Below, in pieces: positions 10,915 to 24,300 of a stretch of 64,000 nt of DNA. The notes beneath the pieces are model-generated. The model did no database searches. It was not told where the DNA came from and saw only the letters and a program-made list of their open reading frames with translations. Each line of letters begins with the position of its first letter. Position 1 is the stretch's first letter. The DNA is from Haemaphysalis longicornis (Eukaryota > Arthropoda > Arachnida > Ixodida > Ixodidae). Where the stretch lies: contig CM023448.1 in the NCBI GenBank assembly GCA_013339765.2, forward strand, positions 25,000,551-25,064,550, written 5' to 3'. A program made the translations under genes and the position numbers.

Positions 10915-13900
10915 CTCTGCTGACCTTGGAAATATAAGGTATATAATGTGTAACTAGTTTACCCTTTTATTTAGCTTAGCAGTTCAAGCAGCTTAGGTGA
11001 CTATTTGTTGCACCGCGCTGGTGCAGTAAGCGTCCCCTGATTTTCCACAATATCTGACGTCTAGCAATTGCATTTCTTAGACGGAAAAGTGTTCGCAGAT
11101 GCGTAGTCGTGTTGTTGACCGCTGTGCTTGTTCGCCCAGCGCAAAAAAGTGCCTCCTGCACCCTAGCTTTACGCTGTACGGTAAAGGTATCAGCTGATTT
11201 TATTTCCTGAGAACCCATATTGACTTCGCCGTCTGTTCTCCCGCCTTCAAGCTGCCTTAGATTTTCCTACTGGCATACCAGTCAGCGAAGCGTCGCATGT
11301 GCGCTTGTGCAGCGCTTGTGTGCAGCGACCTTGACTTGGAGCTAGATACAGTGCACAAACTAACAAATTAAAGAAAGGCGCATTCTGTCATTCACAAACG
11401 TGTTCTGGCTTCATTTCAAGTGAGCGAACGAATTGCGCCGTCTCGTCGGCGGCCGGCAGACGAAGCGCTCGGCGACTGACTCACTGACTCTGTCGGAAGG
11501 TCGGCGAGCCGTGCAGTAGCGCAGCCAACTGCCTGCTCCTCGCCTCCTGACGTCACACGAAAACGCCACAGAAAATGGGGGAGGGTGCAGAGAGGAGGAC
11601 AGCATTTTTGTATTGATTTTTCAAAAAAATATATTCGCGTAAACGCGCTCAGAGTGGGTCGAAACAGGACCTAGGGACTCCTGACTACAATTCGCACTGG
11701 TAATCCAGTAATGTTTACAAATCACTTCAGTGTCCCTTTAAAAAATTGACTGGCGTTTGATATGCTAGCTCCATAGTTCAACAAGAACCTTTTGTTTGGG
11801 ATTCACGTATTCTATTCGCAAACCATGCAATTTATAAAGCAGAAAAACAAAAAAAGCAGTCCTACACCGGCATTACAACCGGCGCCTTTTCATGCAGGAG
11901 TGTGAGCCGCTGGTTCATTGCTAAAAAGCACAACGGGTGAATCGACGGAAATAACCTGTATATACACTGTACTTCATAGCTGATATCCAGCAACAGCACC
12001 GTTTCGGCTGCGGTTACAAATTCGCCCTGCGGGAATCATGCTCGGAACACTTTTGTTTTATGCTTTCCGTTTAAATCTTCCGCCCAATTTGTTTCCTTAT
12101 TACCTAATAAAGCTTCCGTAACTCTTCTGCTCTTAACTGAGCTCATATTCTGTACAAACGTTGGTGAAAGTGAGAGAAGAAGCCGTCCACTTGCAAGATT
12201 TCTGGCTCGTGACGTGAATGTGAAATCGATGACGTACACAGAATAATATGGCACCTAAGTCGGCCATACAAATTGAAAACCCAACGATCATCATCAAAAG
12301 AAGATGGCGGCTTAGTGTTTCGTGCAATTAGAGAGTATTCTGGTGCTGTGGTCATCCACTGCGATGGCGTGATGGGTTGAGTGCAGTTGTGGATTCAGTG
12401 TGGCACTCGATGGCTTGCCGAGATTGAATCGTGCAGCCAGTTTGTTTTCGTTTTGGACTTGCATGAGGTCATTTTTTTGTCGGAAGAAGTGTTAAAAACT
12501 ATGTTTCTCTTTGAACTGACCGCACCACGCGCACTGACGCCGTCCTGGGTGGAAATGTTTTATAACCAGAGTTCCGAATCGGATGGGTTATCAGTTCATT
12601 GCAGGCACAGCGAGCACGAAAACACAAACGACGGCGCCGTATGTGCCGCAGTTGCCTGAGAATTAGGTGTTGCGGCGCTGCTCATTCTTCAGGGAATGCA
12701 TTTTCGTACTAACCACGGTTGCGAACTGCTTGGAACAGCCACACGTTTCGTGCGAACGCAAGCTTCCACGGTGTAGACCAGCAATACCGGCGGCTGGTAG
12801 GAATGCAGCCTGATGAATGTCTCTAATTCATTCCAGGTAGACTTTTCCAAACGCAATCGGTCGCTTTTTTTAGGTGCACAAAACTTTTCCTAGCATTAAA
12901 ACCACAAGCACCGAAACTTTTAAAAATAGTTTTCAAAGTCCGCGTCCCGCTGTAGTGGGCGGAAAATGGCAAACCTAGTATGTAAACCTCCTCGAATCCT
13001 CATCTGCTATTTATTTAAACACGCCATTTTATTTCGTACAAGGCCAATGCTTGGTCACTTCCTTTCTTGTTCGCTATGTAATTTGTAAATAGCCAACCTG
13101 GCAATACCAGTTTTTTTGCCAGAAAGCAAAATTTGCAGTGCCATAGGCCTGCTTCGATCCTACCCAATCCGGTTCCACCCATCATTCCCATTGAAGCGTT
13201 AGGACTGCTTGGGAGTTGGTGTTGATACTAGCTCCAATTTCTCCTCTACTTATTTGTGTATTAAACTCTGTGGATGGCGGAGAGAAAAAGGAAGGAAAGG
13301 GTGGGAACGCGGCAACAAGCTTTTCAACGGAAGCTTGAGCTTTCAGCCGCATGTAAAAATGTCATACATAGCAGTGCTTACGTTGGCCACCCAACGTAAC
13401 TATTGCGCTAGTTCATGTAGGGCGCTCAAAACGCCTTTAGGGCCCTTTTAATTAGGATTCAGCGGTGCTCACGCGGCTAACGCGTTCTGGTTTCGAAATG
13501 TTTCTTAAGTCACCACTAGCGACGACGCGCGATGGCTCCAAAAGTTTGCAATTACTTTACTTTAAATAAATACATGGCATCGCGTAATAAGTGCCCTTCT
13601 AATTTTTTTGCATGTTATATGATTGTACTGAACTTGTTATTCTGCTCGTCAGGAGTAAACACGTTTTCTTGGTAGTCGTAAGTCTGAATTGCTACGCAGT
13701 CGCAATACCAGCGCAGTCCCAATTGTCATAGTATGCACATCTCGACAACAAGATATTCTTAAAGACCATAAATGTTTTCATAGAGAAAAATGAGGAGGAT
13801 TGACAGAGAGATATCCTGTATTTAGAGTGCGTTTTTTTATACTGAGGCATTTGCCTCACACAGGCGTGTAGAAGCCATGTAAGATATATTTGAAATGTAT

Positions 13901-15865
13901 GAAATGTAAAAAAACCATAAATGAGATCGTCGATATGATGTTTCTTTGTTGTTTTGTTTATAATAAAGCTTAAAATATCGGATATATTTATCTATTGAAA
14001 TATATTAAACGAATTTAATTGGCAAGTAATTTACACATTTTACGGGTGTGATGGCTTTTTTTTATAGTTTCCACGAAAATATTGCGACGGACCACAGAAC
14101 GTGCAAAAGTGCAAATTATTTTTTATACACCAGAACGTAAACATTACTTGTCTACAGTAGACGCGTAAGCAAAGCCAGAATACGTTATCTAAGGTTTCCA
14201 ACAAAATCTAAAAACTGATGGCGTCCTTACTACTTAGTGTTTGTTAGTTGCACCGCATTTTAAAAAACATCAATATTTCCCACTTTTGAGCATCCACTCG
14301 GAAGGAATTTCTTCGTGCGACGACTTAAACTCAACTTTCTTATAGTGCGCAGCAAATTATGATGTCGTAATTTGTTTTGAGGCTGTCGAACACGATCCCA
14401 CCCGGTGTAAAGAAAATGTCTTAAGGTGAACCCGATGAACCAAGACAGGGGCAGCTTATGTTCATTGCGGAATGTGGCTCGAGCAGTACAACCGGCGAAT
14501 CTACAGGAGGGCTGTGATAAGCAGCGTGGTTTAGGGCGGCGGGTTGTGTTGACCCCTTGAGTTATCCCCAAGGGCGCGCTAACCCCCACACGCGGGAGTG
14601 TTTCTTTTTCCTTACGCGAGAAAACCAGCCACCGCGGCGGGATATAGCCCTCGTGGTGTCTACCGACCTGGCAAACGTCCCCATGGCCAACCAACGCATT
14701 TGCCAGCTTTTAACCAACCCTACCGTCGCTAAGCTTCCGCTGCATATCCTTTCATTAGGCACCGATTAAACACAACGTCACTGGCTAATAATTGAACATC
14801 TCCCGTTTGTATCAGCCCAGAAAACAAAAGCGATCACCCAGAGAATATCACGATTGTAGGAAATAGTAGCAATTCACCAAGCCCAACGTTCTTGGCCGGG
14901 AACGAAAAACCAGAGCAGGGCAACGATCACCAGCATGGCCTCCTCCCTTCCAAGGACCTCTGCCGTTTCAGCTGCGCACCAACCACCTCGCCCCTAAACC
15001 AAAAAACGAGTATAACCGCATTTACTCTACACCGAAGGACCGCAATGCCACTGTTTAAGACACTATTAGGAACGTGTGCAGCATAAGGATTACCTACTGA
15101 CAACTGGAACATTACTCGTGTCCACTCTGCTAGGTTAGGTACTACGAAACTCTTTTGGGCATCAACCTACAATAAATAACCAATGGCTCAAATTTTATCT
15201 TTACCAGATGTTGGCTGTTTTATTACTATGTAGGCGCCATCTCTCTCGTCTTCTCTGTTACTGCTTCATCTACGCTTTTTATGCTATTTTCCTGTTCAAT
15301 ACACGAAACGTTCTTGAATAAAGCAAGAGTCTACTTTCCTGAAACCGTACATTATGCTACCTCTCAGAGGGCGCCCATCATGATGAAATTCGCGCATATT
15401 TGTGGAATTATTTTCGAGAAGTTCATTGTAGCTGCAAGAGAGAGTAATGCCGATGGACATCTGGCATCAAAAATAAACACTATAACCCCTAAAACACGAG
15501 TTTGAATTTGAGCAGCTGTCACTACAAAACTTTCAATGTGTTGGGGTTGACCCAAACGATTTAAAAAAACTTTCTGCAGCAATTTGCTCCTTCGATGCGT
15601 ATTAACATTCTTCAGAAGCAACGCATTTGATTGTCCAAATAAAGTGCAGCGCTGAATTCGACCTTCCAGATATACAGCTTCTTAGGCAAAGATGTAAAAT
15701 TTGTGATACGAGGGTAGCTGTCTGCTATAAAAGGCAGTCAATCCAGTTTGTTTATTTTGGCTTTGAAGTTTATCGCAATTCATTCAATGTACCCACCAAC
15801 TTTGAATAAATAGTTATATTACGTTTTCTAATCACAGAAGTTTATGTGCCTTCATGCTTTGAAGC
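10915..15865. other. Stretch without a supported gene
   Basis: No recognised domain or element. A moderately GC-rich block at about 14.4-15.1 kb carries open frames on both strands (144 codons minus at 14260-14694) but nothing recognisable. A plus-strand exon-like frame at 15616-15809 follows a fair splice acceptor and has three cysteines; the evidence was too weak to call it. Confidence 0.35.
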
Positions 15866-15892
15866 AGAGAGAGAGAGAGAGAGAGAGAGAGA
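15866..15892. repeat. (AG)n microsatellite
   Basis: Uninterrupted AG dinucleotide run. It lies a few hundred bases past the minus-strand end of the LINE remnant at 16.35-17.0 kb. Confidence 0.95.
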
Positions 15893-16349
15893 AGGCTGTT
15901 TATGTAAACTGGTGAGGTCAGCCATGCTAGGGACAAGGCTTGCTACACCAGATGGTGGGTGACTACGTTGATGAGTGGTGAATATTAGACATTAGGGTTA
16001 CAGCAGGAAGAAGACAAACAAGAAGCGTTGAAAAAAGAAGGAAAGTAAAAACAAGAGAATGCTGCTAGCAGAGTCCGGACATAACAATACAATTGTAAAG
16101 AGAATCGTTATTGTAAACACTGAAACAAAATGAAAAGTAAACAACGCGAAAAAAAGAGTAACAACACCAACCCAAGAAAAATAAATTAATTAACGCCAGT
16201 AACACCAACACAAGAAAAGTAAATAGATGAACGCCACAGTGCGAAAGAGTAGATATCACGACACACTTGCACTGTCTGCGATCTAGAGAAATTTGTCTAG
16301 TTCAGTGTCTCATAGGAACTGGAGTAGAACTTTTGTACCTAAGGTACTG

Positions 16350-17003
16350 TCAGCAGTATTCGCCAGGGCTCAAGAAAATGACGAAGTTCCAGACTGCCTC
16401 CATGGCGTGAGAGAGGGAGGTCGCTGCAGTTTTCCTCGAAGCAGAGAATCGAGGGCAGACGCACAGCAAGTGATCGACAGTCTTACGCACAGCGCAAGTC
16501 CGGCACAGAGGGGGATCGTCCCAACCTATCTTGACCTTAAAACTCCGAGTAAATGCTACATTCACGCGTAGTCGGTGCAACACTGCTTCACGTCGCTTGT
16601 TGATGCCGCGTAGAAAGCGGAAGTTGCAGTGCGGGTAAATAGCCTGCAGTGGTAGATACCTGCGGTGAGGGTCCTGCCACTCCGACGTTTGTGCAGTCGA
16701 TCCATTTGCGAGTATAAGGGCGTTGCTGTCCTCTCGGGAGGAAGGAAGCTGGGTCGTACTGCTCTTAAAGTGGCCTACGCTGGCGGCTACATCAGATCTA
16801 ATATTGCCTTGTATGCCCGAGTGACCAGGCAGCCACTGAAAATAGATGACATGACCCTCGCACACTGCCATTGTGTGAATTGCGCCAATTTCACATAGAC
16901 GCTGACTGTGGTTGTTGTGAAGATTTCGGAGAGCTAGCAACCATTTGATTGGTTTATTGGGGCGATTGCTTCTGGCACTTTCAATACAGAAGCACGCTTT
17001 CAT
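16350..17003 (-). pseudogene. LINE ORF2 C-terminus with RNase H and CCHC motif (I/R1-like)
   Basis: A 217-codon open minus-strand frame. Its first third gives VIYFQWLPGHSGIQGN followed by SDVAAS, matching the C-terminal part of the RNase H domain found in I/R1/LOA-group LINEs (usually W-P-x-H-x-G-I-x-G-N-E-x-A-D). Further on, CRTCAVRKTVDHLLCVC fits the C-x2-C-x7-H-x4-C knuckle of LINE C-termini. In a living element this end acts with the reverse transcriptase upstream, which is absent, so the copy is 5'-truncated as LINEs usually are. The acidic residues of the first RNase H half are missing. Element sequence probably runs on towards 15.9 kb as 3' UTR. Confidence 0.75.
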
Positions 17004-18164
17004 TTTCTTTTTCTTGCGTGATCGGCTTCCCGTGGGTCTGTGCTACAAACATGATTGAAAAAAAGCAAATATCCACTAAAAGCCGTCTTTCTTGCGTAAA
17101 TGTTTCAGGAATTAGGCGAATATTGCATTCAAAATTTTATAGCATGGCGAAACGGGATGAATTTTTTTTAAATCAAGTTTTTTTAATGGTTTTAACGATT
17201 CTAAAACTAACACGTATTTGTGATTTGAGTTGCCTTAATGGATTTAGTGTCATTCTTTAATTGTCGCTATAGCTATCGCTCATAATTGGCCCGAAGGTTT
17301 GGGTGATATTAGGGTATTTGCGCCGTTTTCACTAGAGATTATGAGAACGAAAAAAATCTTTTTTGCTTCTTTTTCTGGCGTCGGCTTAATTGCGTTCCAG
17401 TTTGCTATATTGGGATGCTCATGCGCAAGGACCCGCTCACAGATACGGCTTCGGAATGTTTCTGCACACACACGTCCTGCGGTTTCTGTTTTTGCGATGG
17501 TTTATCAGACCCCATGCGCAGCGTTGTTTTTCTCATTACGGTTTTGTCATCCACCAATGACAAAGCGACGCATTTAGAACTGTTTTTTTCTGGTATGTCA
17601 GAAAGCGAATTCCAGCTTCAAAATGATATTTCAATCACACGCATGATTGTTCAATGCCACTAGAACCGTGCCGTAAACTGGGCCCCGACGTTTTGCAGTT
17701 ATCGTGCAGTTTTACCGTTTAAAAAGTTGGGAGACAGAAATGAGATACTTGAAAAAGAAGTGTCACAGGCGTAATTGCAGCTCTGCTAACGGGCGAAAAA
17801 ATGAAAAGCAAAAAGTCCGCACAGAGCAACCTCACATTCCTTGGGTCGGGGAACGGCGTCGTCTCTTTAAATGCGACGTCGAACAGAGGACTCAGGAACA
17901 ATTGCTTGCGCCTACACGGTTGAACACACAAAGCGCCAGCAACAGGACTTTGGTAAGCGTAGTGGTGCTACATTTTTACCTGAATTGCCTGTGATGTTGC
18001 TTTTCGCTTCGTCCCTCTCCTGTGATTCGTACGCAGGGGCTCATGCACACCAAGTGCAAGAGCGATTGTTACTGTACCAACTCTCTTGTGCAATGCAGAA
18101 TATTTAACTTAGAATGAACTGAAACTACAGCTGGCGGATCGACATTCAAGAGACTTGGCACTGG
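17004..18164. other. Stretch without a supported gene
   Basis: No recognised feature. A 79-codon plus frame starting at 17341 opens with a hydrophobic stretch, but it is T-rich and has no supporting splice or family signal. Confidence 0.35.
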
Positions 18165-18168
18165 TTAA

Positions 18169-18639
18169 GCATCTTCGAACAACAGCGTTATTGTACACAC
18201 ACTACGGGAAAAATGACAGGGCTACGCTGTACCCAGAACTAAATTTATTGAAACCACTACACCACGCAAGTACTACAACCGAAACCCACGTGCCCACACA
18301 TCATTACGCGCAACAGTGGGTATGTTAGTGAGTATGTTCCGCCTTTTCGAGATACCACCATCCTTTAGGTTCACGCCAGTCTGCTCACTAGGAAAATCAT
18401 CGAGGCATTCTACTTTAGAAAAGGAGGCGATTTGCTGATTAGTGTGCCACCGTTAGCACTGCATAAGAAAGAAGTTTTGTTTCTAGCTCGGTAAGTTTGA
18501 AATATATATAATCTGTTGTGCGTCATTAAGTGTGGACACGTAGTTTTCGAATTTAGGGCTGTTGTGTACTGTTGCGGTTTCAATAAAATCAGTTCTGAGT
18601 ACAGCGTCCTCCTGTCATTAAGCTGTTGTTCGAAGATTA
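18169..18639. mobile_element. Non-autonomous inverted-repeat element flanked by TTAA
   Basis: Terminal inverted repeats of roughly 130-150 bp. The left end reads ATCTTCGAACAACAGC, then ATGACAGG, ACGCTGTACCCAGAACT and TTATTGAAACC. The reverse complement of the right end reads the same with scattered differences and then ACGTGTCCACAC against ACGTGCCCACAC. TTAA flanks both sides (18165-18168 and 18640-18643), as expected for piggyBac-type insertion, though two bases separate it from the clear repeat. There is no ORF of note. Flanking copies of ACTGAAACTACAG complicate the exact boundary. Confidence 0.65.
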
Positions 18640-18779
18640 TTAACTGAAACTACAGTTCAAAACTAGTATTAACCGTTACGTGGTCCGCTAAAAAGATTAC
18701 GGGATAAATAAATGCAGGATAAATTGAACTGATAATTTTGAATAACTTTGTTTCTGCGGAAAACATACCAAATAATTAA

Positions 18780-20598
18780 AGAGAAATTTATACCCGATCA
18801 GACCGAAGAAAGCAGGCATCACGATTTAAGACTGCATGAGGATGCCCCATGTTATACTACAGTATAATAAGGAGAGGATCGAATATGCTGTAAAGAATGT
18901 AGGCAGCCTGAAAGCAGTTAAGAGCGTGGGGGAAAAATCAGATATATGCACTTAAAGACAAGCAAGCCCATGTCTTCACAAATAGGTATAAAACAGTTAT
19001 AGTAGCCGTGGAGTTCTGCAGAGATCTGTACAGTAGCCGCGACATGCAGGATAATGCCGAACGAGACAGCAGTTGAGAGGAGATAGAGATCCCAGCAGTA
19101 ACGACCGAAGAAGTAAGGAAGGCTTTCAAAGAAAAGAAGGGGGTAAGCCCCTGGTGAAGATCAGATAACAGTAGACCTCTTGAACGATCGCGTGCAAATT
19201 GTGCTAGTAAAACTGCCAAACCTGTATACGCAATGCCTAATGACTGCGAGTGTACCGGAACCTTGGGAGAAAGCGAATATCATCCTAATCCATAGGAAAT
19301 GTCACATAAAGGACTTGAAAGACGACAGGCAGATAAGCTTACTGTTAGGCGTCTACAAGATACTTACCGAGGTAATTGCTAACAGAATTTCTGCCACCTT
19401 AGATTTCAGTAAACTTATAGAACATGCAGGGTTTTGTAAAGGCTATTCAACAACGGGCCATATTCACACGATCAAGCAAACGATAGAGAAGAGCGCCGAG
19501 TATACTGTACCCTTAATATAGCCTTCATAGATTAAGAGAAAGAATTTTACTCGGTCAAAACCTCAAAATTCATTCAGTCATTACGGAACCAGGGTGGATA
19601 TACTAGGGTGGATATATATACTAGAGGATATTTACAGTGGGTTCTTAGCTACCATTATCCTCCATAAGGCGAGCAGTAAAATACCTATGAGGAATGGCGC
19701 CAGACAAGAAGACACAATGTTTCCAATGTTATTCACAGCATGTTTACAAGAAGTATCCAGAACATTGCTTTGGGAAAAGGTGGGAGTAAGTGTTAGTAAC
19801 CTCAGATTTGCTGATGACGTTGCCTTGCTAAGTAACTCGGGGGACGAATTGCAACGCATGCTTTCCGCACTGGACGAACAGAGTAGAACCGTGCGCCTGA
19901 AAATTATTATGCAGAACACCAATGTAATTATCAAACATCTCGGGACAGTAAAGAAGTTTGGGATAGGAGGCGAGGTAGTGGAAGGGGGAAGCGAATATAT
20001 CTACTTAGGACAAGTTGTTACCCCTGATCCCAACCATGAAGCAGAGACAATTAGGAGGATCACAATGGGGTGGAGTGTACTCGGCAGGCATTCTCAGATA
20101 ATGAATGGCAGCCTACCATTTTGCCTGAAGAACAAAGTGTGTAACAGCTGCATCTTACCGCTACTCACCTACGGGGCAGGAACTTAGAGAATAAGTAAGA
20201 GGGTTCAACTTAAATTGAGAACGACTCAGTGAGCAATGAGCGGAAGATGATAGTTGTACAATTAAGGGACAAGAAACGGCAGAGTGGTGCAGGCAACGAA
20301 TGCGTGTTAAGGAGACATTAGAAGAAATTAAGAAGATGAAACGGACGTGGGCAGGGCATGTAAAATGGGAAGGCAAGATAACCGTTAGTCATGAAGGGTA
20401 ACAGAGTGGATACCTAGAGAAGGCAAAAGTGGCAGGTAGCGGCTAAACGTTAGATTGCCAGAAGAAATCGAGAAGTCTGCGGGGATAAATTCGTCACAGT
20501 TAACACAGAACCGGGATAACTGGAGAATAATGAAAGAAGCCTTGGCCCTGCAGTGGGCGTAGATAGGCAGGTGTTGGTGGTGGTGATGATGATGATGA
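18780..20598 (+). pseudogene. RTE-type LINE, RT domain and 3' end, degraded
   Basis: Plus-strand frames show EIPAVTTEEVRKAFKEKKG before the RT, then ANIILIHRKCHIKDLKDDRQ, LLGVYKILTEVIANR, HAGFCKGYSTTGHIHTIKQT, then NLRFADDVALLS with FADD at 19807-19818. After that come YIYLGQVV, ETIRRITMGW and LPLLTYGAGT. This series is typical of RTE/BovB LINEs, whose ORF2 protein nicks target DNA and reverse transcribes its own RNA. Stops and frameshifts at about 19080, 19160, 19520 and 20187 break it. The 3' end at 20570-20598 finishes in a GGT/GAT trinucleotide run, a usual RTE-like tail. The endonuclease part is missing or unrecognisable. Confidence 0.82.
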
Positions 20599-21296
20599 CG
20601 TTGCCTCGTGCACCCTCTAACCTTACGCATTTAACCAAAACAGAACATAGCATACCTCTTATCGGTAAAAATTATCACACGCACAAAATATTTTTTTAAT
20701 TACTACCTAATAAGTCACTGTGAAAGAGTTGCGCCTCAAATCTCATGTTTTGTAGCCAAATTGCATGACATTGCAGGTTGATTTTTCGTCAGAAGGTTTA
20801 TCGAGCCGGGAGCACGGGGAAGTAAGGAAGTAAGGCATTGGAGATCATCCAATCAGACATCGTTTCTACATGGCGAAAACAAACCTGTTTTGAGGAATAC
20901 TTGCATGGAAGTCTACAAATGAATATTTCACCTATTATTTCCGACTTTCAGCAAACTTTGCGGCGGCAAATCCCGGAATAACTTGTAATTGCGACCGCAT
21001 TTGGTATTTTTTCAGCTTTGGCTGAGTTTTGAGCTGACAATACTTGTTTTGCGAATCCGAATGCCTTTTTAAATGTCTTGTAATAAAATATTCTCAACAT
21101 GCGTGTCTAATATAGTAAGTAAAATCTAGTATTGCGTTGTGATGAAAGACTCTAATGAACAGTGTATAGAAGCCAAATGGGGGGTGGACATTTTACAACT
21201 AATAAGAGCACTCGACGAATCAGCGAAAAACATTTGTTCGGAAACTTCACAGTAAATCTTTTTTTGTTTTTGGTGTTCTCATTTTTCTTATCGCAG
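20599..21296. other. Stretch without a supported gene
   Basis: No element or domain seen. A strong polypyrimidine run at about 21257-21296 forms the acceptor of the first exon of the candidate peptide gene. Confidence 0.35.
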
Positions 21297-21329
21297 ATTC
21301 CGATCTTCAACATGGCACCTTCTTCCTTG
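21297..21329 (+). CDS. Candidate secreted cystine-knot-like peptide gene, exon with start codon
   Basis: A strong acceptor, with a long T-rich tract ending in TATCGCAG at 21296, precedes 15 bases of leader and ATG at 21312. Six codons (M-A-P-S-S-L) follow before a GT at 21330 (TTG|GTACGC), leaving phase 0. Joined to the exons at 25003-25137 and 27501-27599, which also have phase-0 boundaries, it would give an 83-residue precursor. The acceptor before the ATG implies an upstream 5' UTR exon that I did not locate. The donor is only moderate, so this is the weakest of the three exons. It is accepted because it supplies the missing Met in frame for a signal peptide that otherwise has none. Confidence 0.45.
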
Positions 21330-24300
21330 GTACGCAAAACGTCAACTGTTTACAGCGTTTTACCCGCACAGCCCCCTAACCAACTTTCCTTCTTGGTTCT
21401 CTAGCTTCGTCAGCCCTATTTTCAGGCTTGCGTTCTTGAAGGTCAATTTTGTTGAACCTTCTCTCTCTGTCATGGAAGCTGTGGGCCGCCTCAAAATATT
21501 ACCTTCTGGACACTCTTAAGCTCCTGTTAGCTTCCATTTTCCGTCTTTCTTACATAATCCAAGTAACGGTTGGACGTACGATTCCTAAAAATATATCACG
21601 GTGTGAAAGTAGATTCGTTGTGGTGTTTATAGAAGAAGTAGGATTGAAAGCTTCAATGTTCACCCAGTGTTGATATATTGGGTATTTCTAGGACTGGTGA
21701 GTGAAGCTGGATGTAGATTTCACAACTAAAATGCGGGAAAACAGGCATCTTCCCAAGGCTATGGAAAGCAAGTATAAAGAAGTAGATATTCCTTTCAGCC
21801 TCAAATGATGACAGGGGTACATTAAAAAAGCCAACAATGGGCTTGACGGGGAATGCACCCCATACAAGTTCGACATGCAGTAGTAGTACTGGTACTAGAC
21901 GCCAAAAGAACTTAAAATCACTCTTTGTCACTCAAATTCCACATTTACCATTTACCTACGGTGAAAATAGCATCACATAGGTATATCAAAACACCAAAAC
22001 ACAAATAAGCTTACAAGAATTCACCTCGTCATGATAACTCTTCTTTATACAACCTGTTGAGTAGCATTGGAATTTGGAAATGAAGCAATTTCCGTCCATA
22101 TATTTGTACGCACACGAGGCATTTGCCAAGGATTCATCACTTCTTTTTGGGTATGGTTTGTCTTGTTGCATTAATTGGGAGGCTGAGTCGAAAAAACAGG
22201 TGGAGTTTTTAAAGTCTCTCTTATAGCGACATGCCAGCAGCGTGCTGTACAATGTGGGGACAGCTACAATATATAATGAGGTAAAAAGAGGCTGGGTATG
22301 GGTGTAATAAGAAGTGTTCGTAAGCATACGGACAGCTTTTTTTGTAACCTATGTATCCGTAAAATCTTTGAAAATGTCCAACCCCACACCAGGTGGCAGT
22401 ACGAAATGCAAGAGTGAAATAAACAAATATAAATCAGTTGTTTCACAGCCTGTGAGAAATGAGAACGAACACGAGTCACTGTGCCGACAATCTTAGCGAG
22501 CCTCTTCGCTAGATTCTCTGTATGGAAGTCCCAGAGCATGTTTTTATGTAGAGTTACACCGAGGCTTTTTATGGACGAGGGCAATTTGAATACTGTAACC
22601 ACCAAGAACAATGTTAGGTAAGTACCGATTGTTTTGTTCTTTTTGCGAAAGAAATTTGCCTTGGTTTTTTGGGAATTAACTATAGGTGAAGATACATTGC
22701 TTCACTGTAGTAAAAAACACCAAAGCAGGATTTGCGTTGTTGATCATTTCAGGTAAATTACGTCCAGGGAAAAATAAACTGGCCTCATCCGCGTATATCA
22801 TAAATTTAGCGTTATGGTCAATGCATACAATATCATTAATATACAGGTTAAAGAGTAGCGATCCAGGTACACTCCCTTGAGGGACATCACAAATATTAGC
22901 TGTGCTACAGGATAATTCATCATGAATCACTACGTGTTGCTGGGCAGCCCGTTTGCTGCCCGTAATGTCAGCTTGGTTTACCGCCGCTAAACGCGCTAGT
23001 TGAAAAATTAGCATCAGTTCACTTATATTCCAGGACACCTCCATTGGCACTGTACAAACACTGCGGTTCTCTGTCACACTTTATGGAGGTGTAACAGGCA
23101 ATATCACACCCCAATGAACTGCTGCCTGTCAGAATTTGGGAAGAAAGTGCTATTCGGAATCAAACAACCTTTTTTAAGAGTGAGCTATACATGGGGCACG
23201 TCCGCAAAAGTTTTCCCTCAATCCTTACATATCTGCTCCGCTACTTAATGAAGAGACGGACAGCCCAACCCGGAAGCATAAGTGAGTAGCACGGGATAAG
23301 GAACAAGCTGCCTTACGTATCTTTTCCACAGTTATATTTATCTGTCTTCAGAAATTGTGTTTAGTCCCGAACAACCCAAAGGTATCCTTAAGTTAAGTGT
23401 ACTGAGAAGTATATTGGCTGCGGGGGAAAATATTTCACTTATAGCGCGAAACCACAAAAATACTCCTTTTGGAGCCGTCGGCGAACATTCAGAAAAGGGC
23501 TATAGGAACATAATAAGGACGAGTGCAACAAACATCTCCAGAGAGCCGCACTTTTTGTTACACTACTTCGCTCCGAAGGTGCAAATTCACACAAGCCATA
23601 CTTTTTACATGCTCAAAAAAGATATCATAGCCATAAATTGCTCCGACTGAGCAGAATATATAAGAAAGACCACTGCCAACACAAGCACGAGCTTTTGAAC
23701 TGGCGCTGTTTTATATTACGATTTGAACTCAAGGCACTTTTGGACGATGTTTGTATAAATAGAATGTTAAGTTATGTAATTGTTGTTTAGGCTTTTAGAT
23801 GCTGAAATCTAGCGAAACTTTAGCCGTACAGAAACCATTATTTGTGGTGGTAAGTTTGTCGAAATATTCCTCCTCAATGACTTGACGATAGATTTCAGAA
23901 GAAAGGGCGCCAGCCTCTTACGAAAGCTCAGAGAACCGGTACTCTGGAAAGGGTCATATGTCGCAATGCTAAACCTGGAATAAGAACCTTCAAACGCCGT
24001 CAAGCAGATACTGGGAACTGGTAGTCGAATATAAACTAAGGCTTTTCTTGTGGCGAAAAGGCTTTGCATAGTTGGGATAACATATCGACGTTGTGTCACA
24101 GGAAACCCTCCGATAAAACTAGCATATGCTCAGCAAGTTGAGAAATGGCCTCTTAAAATCAATTGCAACAGTTAAAATGAACTTTGCTTCAGTTTCTGCG
24201 TAAGAATGTTGCTGTTAATATATCGTGATACGGAGACTTGTTGAGTCTGATAAGAATGCTGGTCAAATTATCTGCTCATTCAAATGAAACGCTGATCTGG

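Noticed and set aside
15616..15809. Plus frame with three Cys after a CTTCAG acceptor
   Set aside because: The acceptor is only fair, the AATAAA overlaps the stop codon, and no neighbouring exon supports it.
17341..17577. ORF with a hydrophobic start resembling a signal peptide
   Set aside because: Its hydrophobicity comes from T-rich sequence and nothing downstream supports a gene.
23352..23381. Strong acceptor followed by a 30-base open stretch and a GT in intron 1 of the peptide gene
   Set aside because: Including it would keep phase but would put a polar segment into the signal peptide, so it was left out of the gene model.
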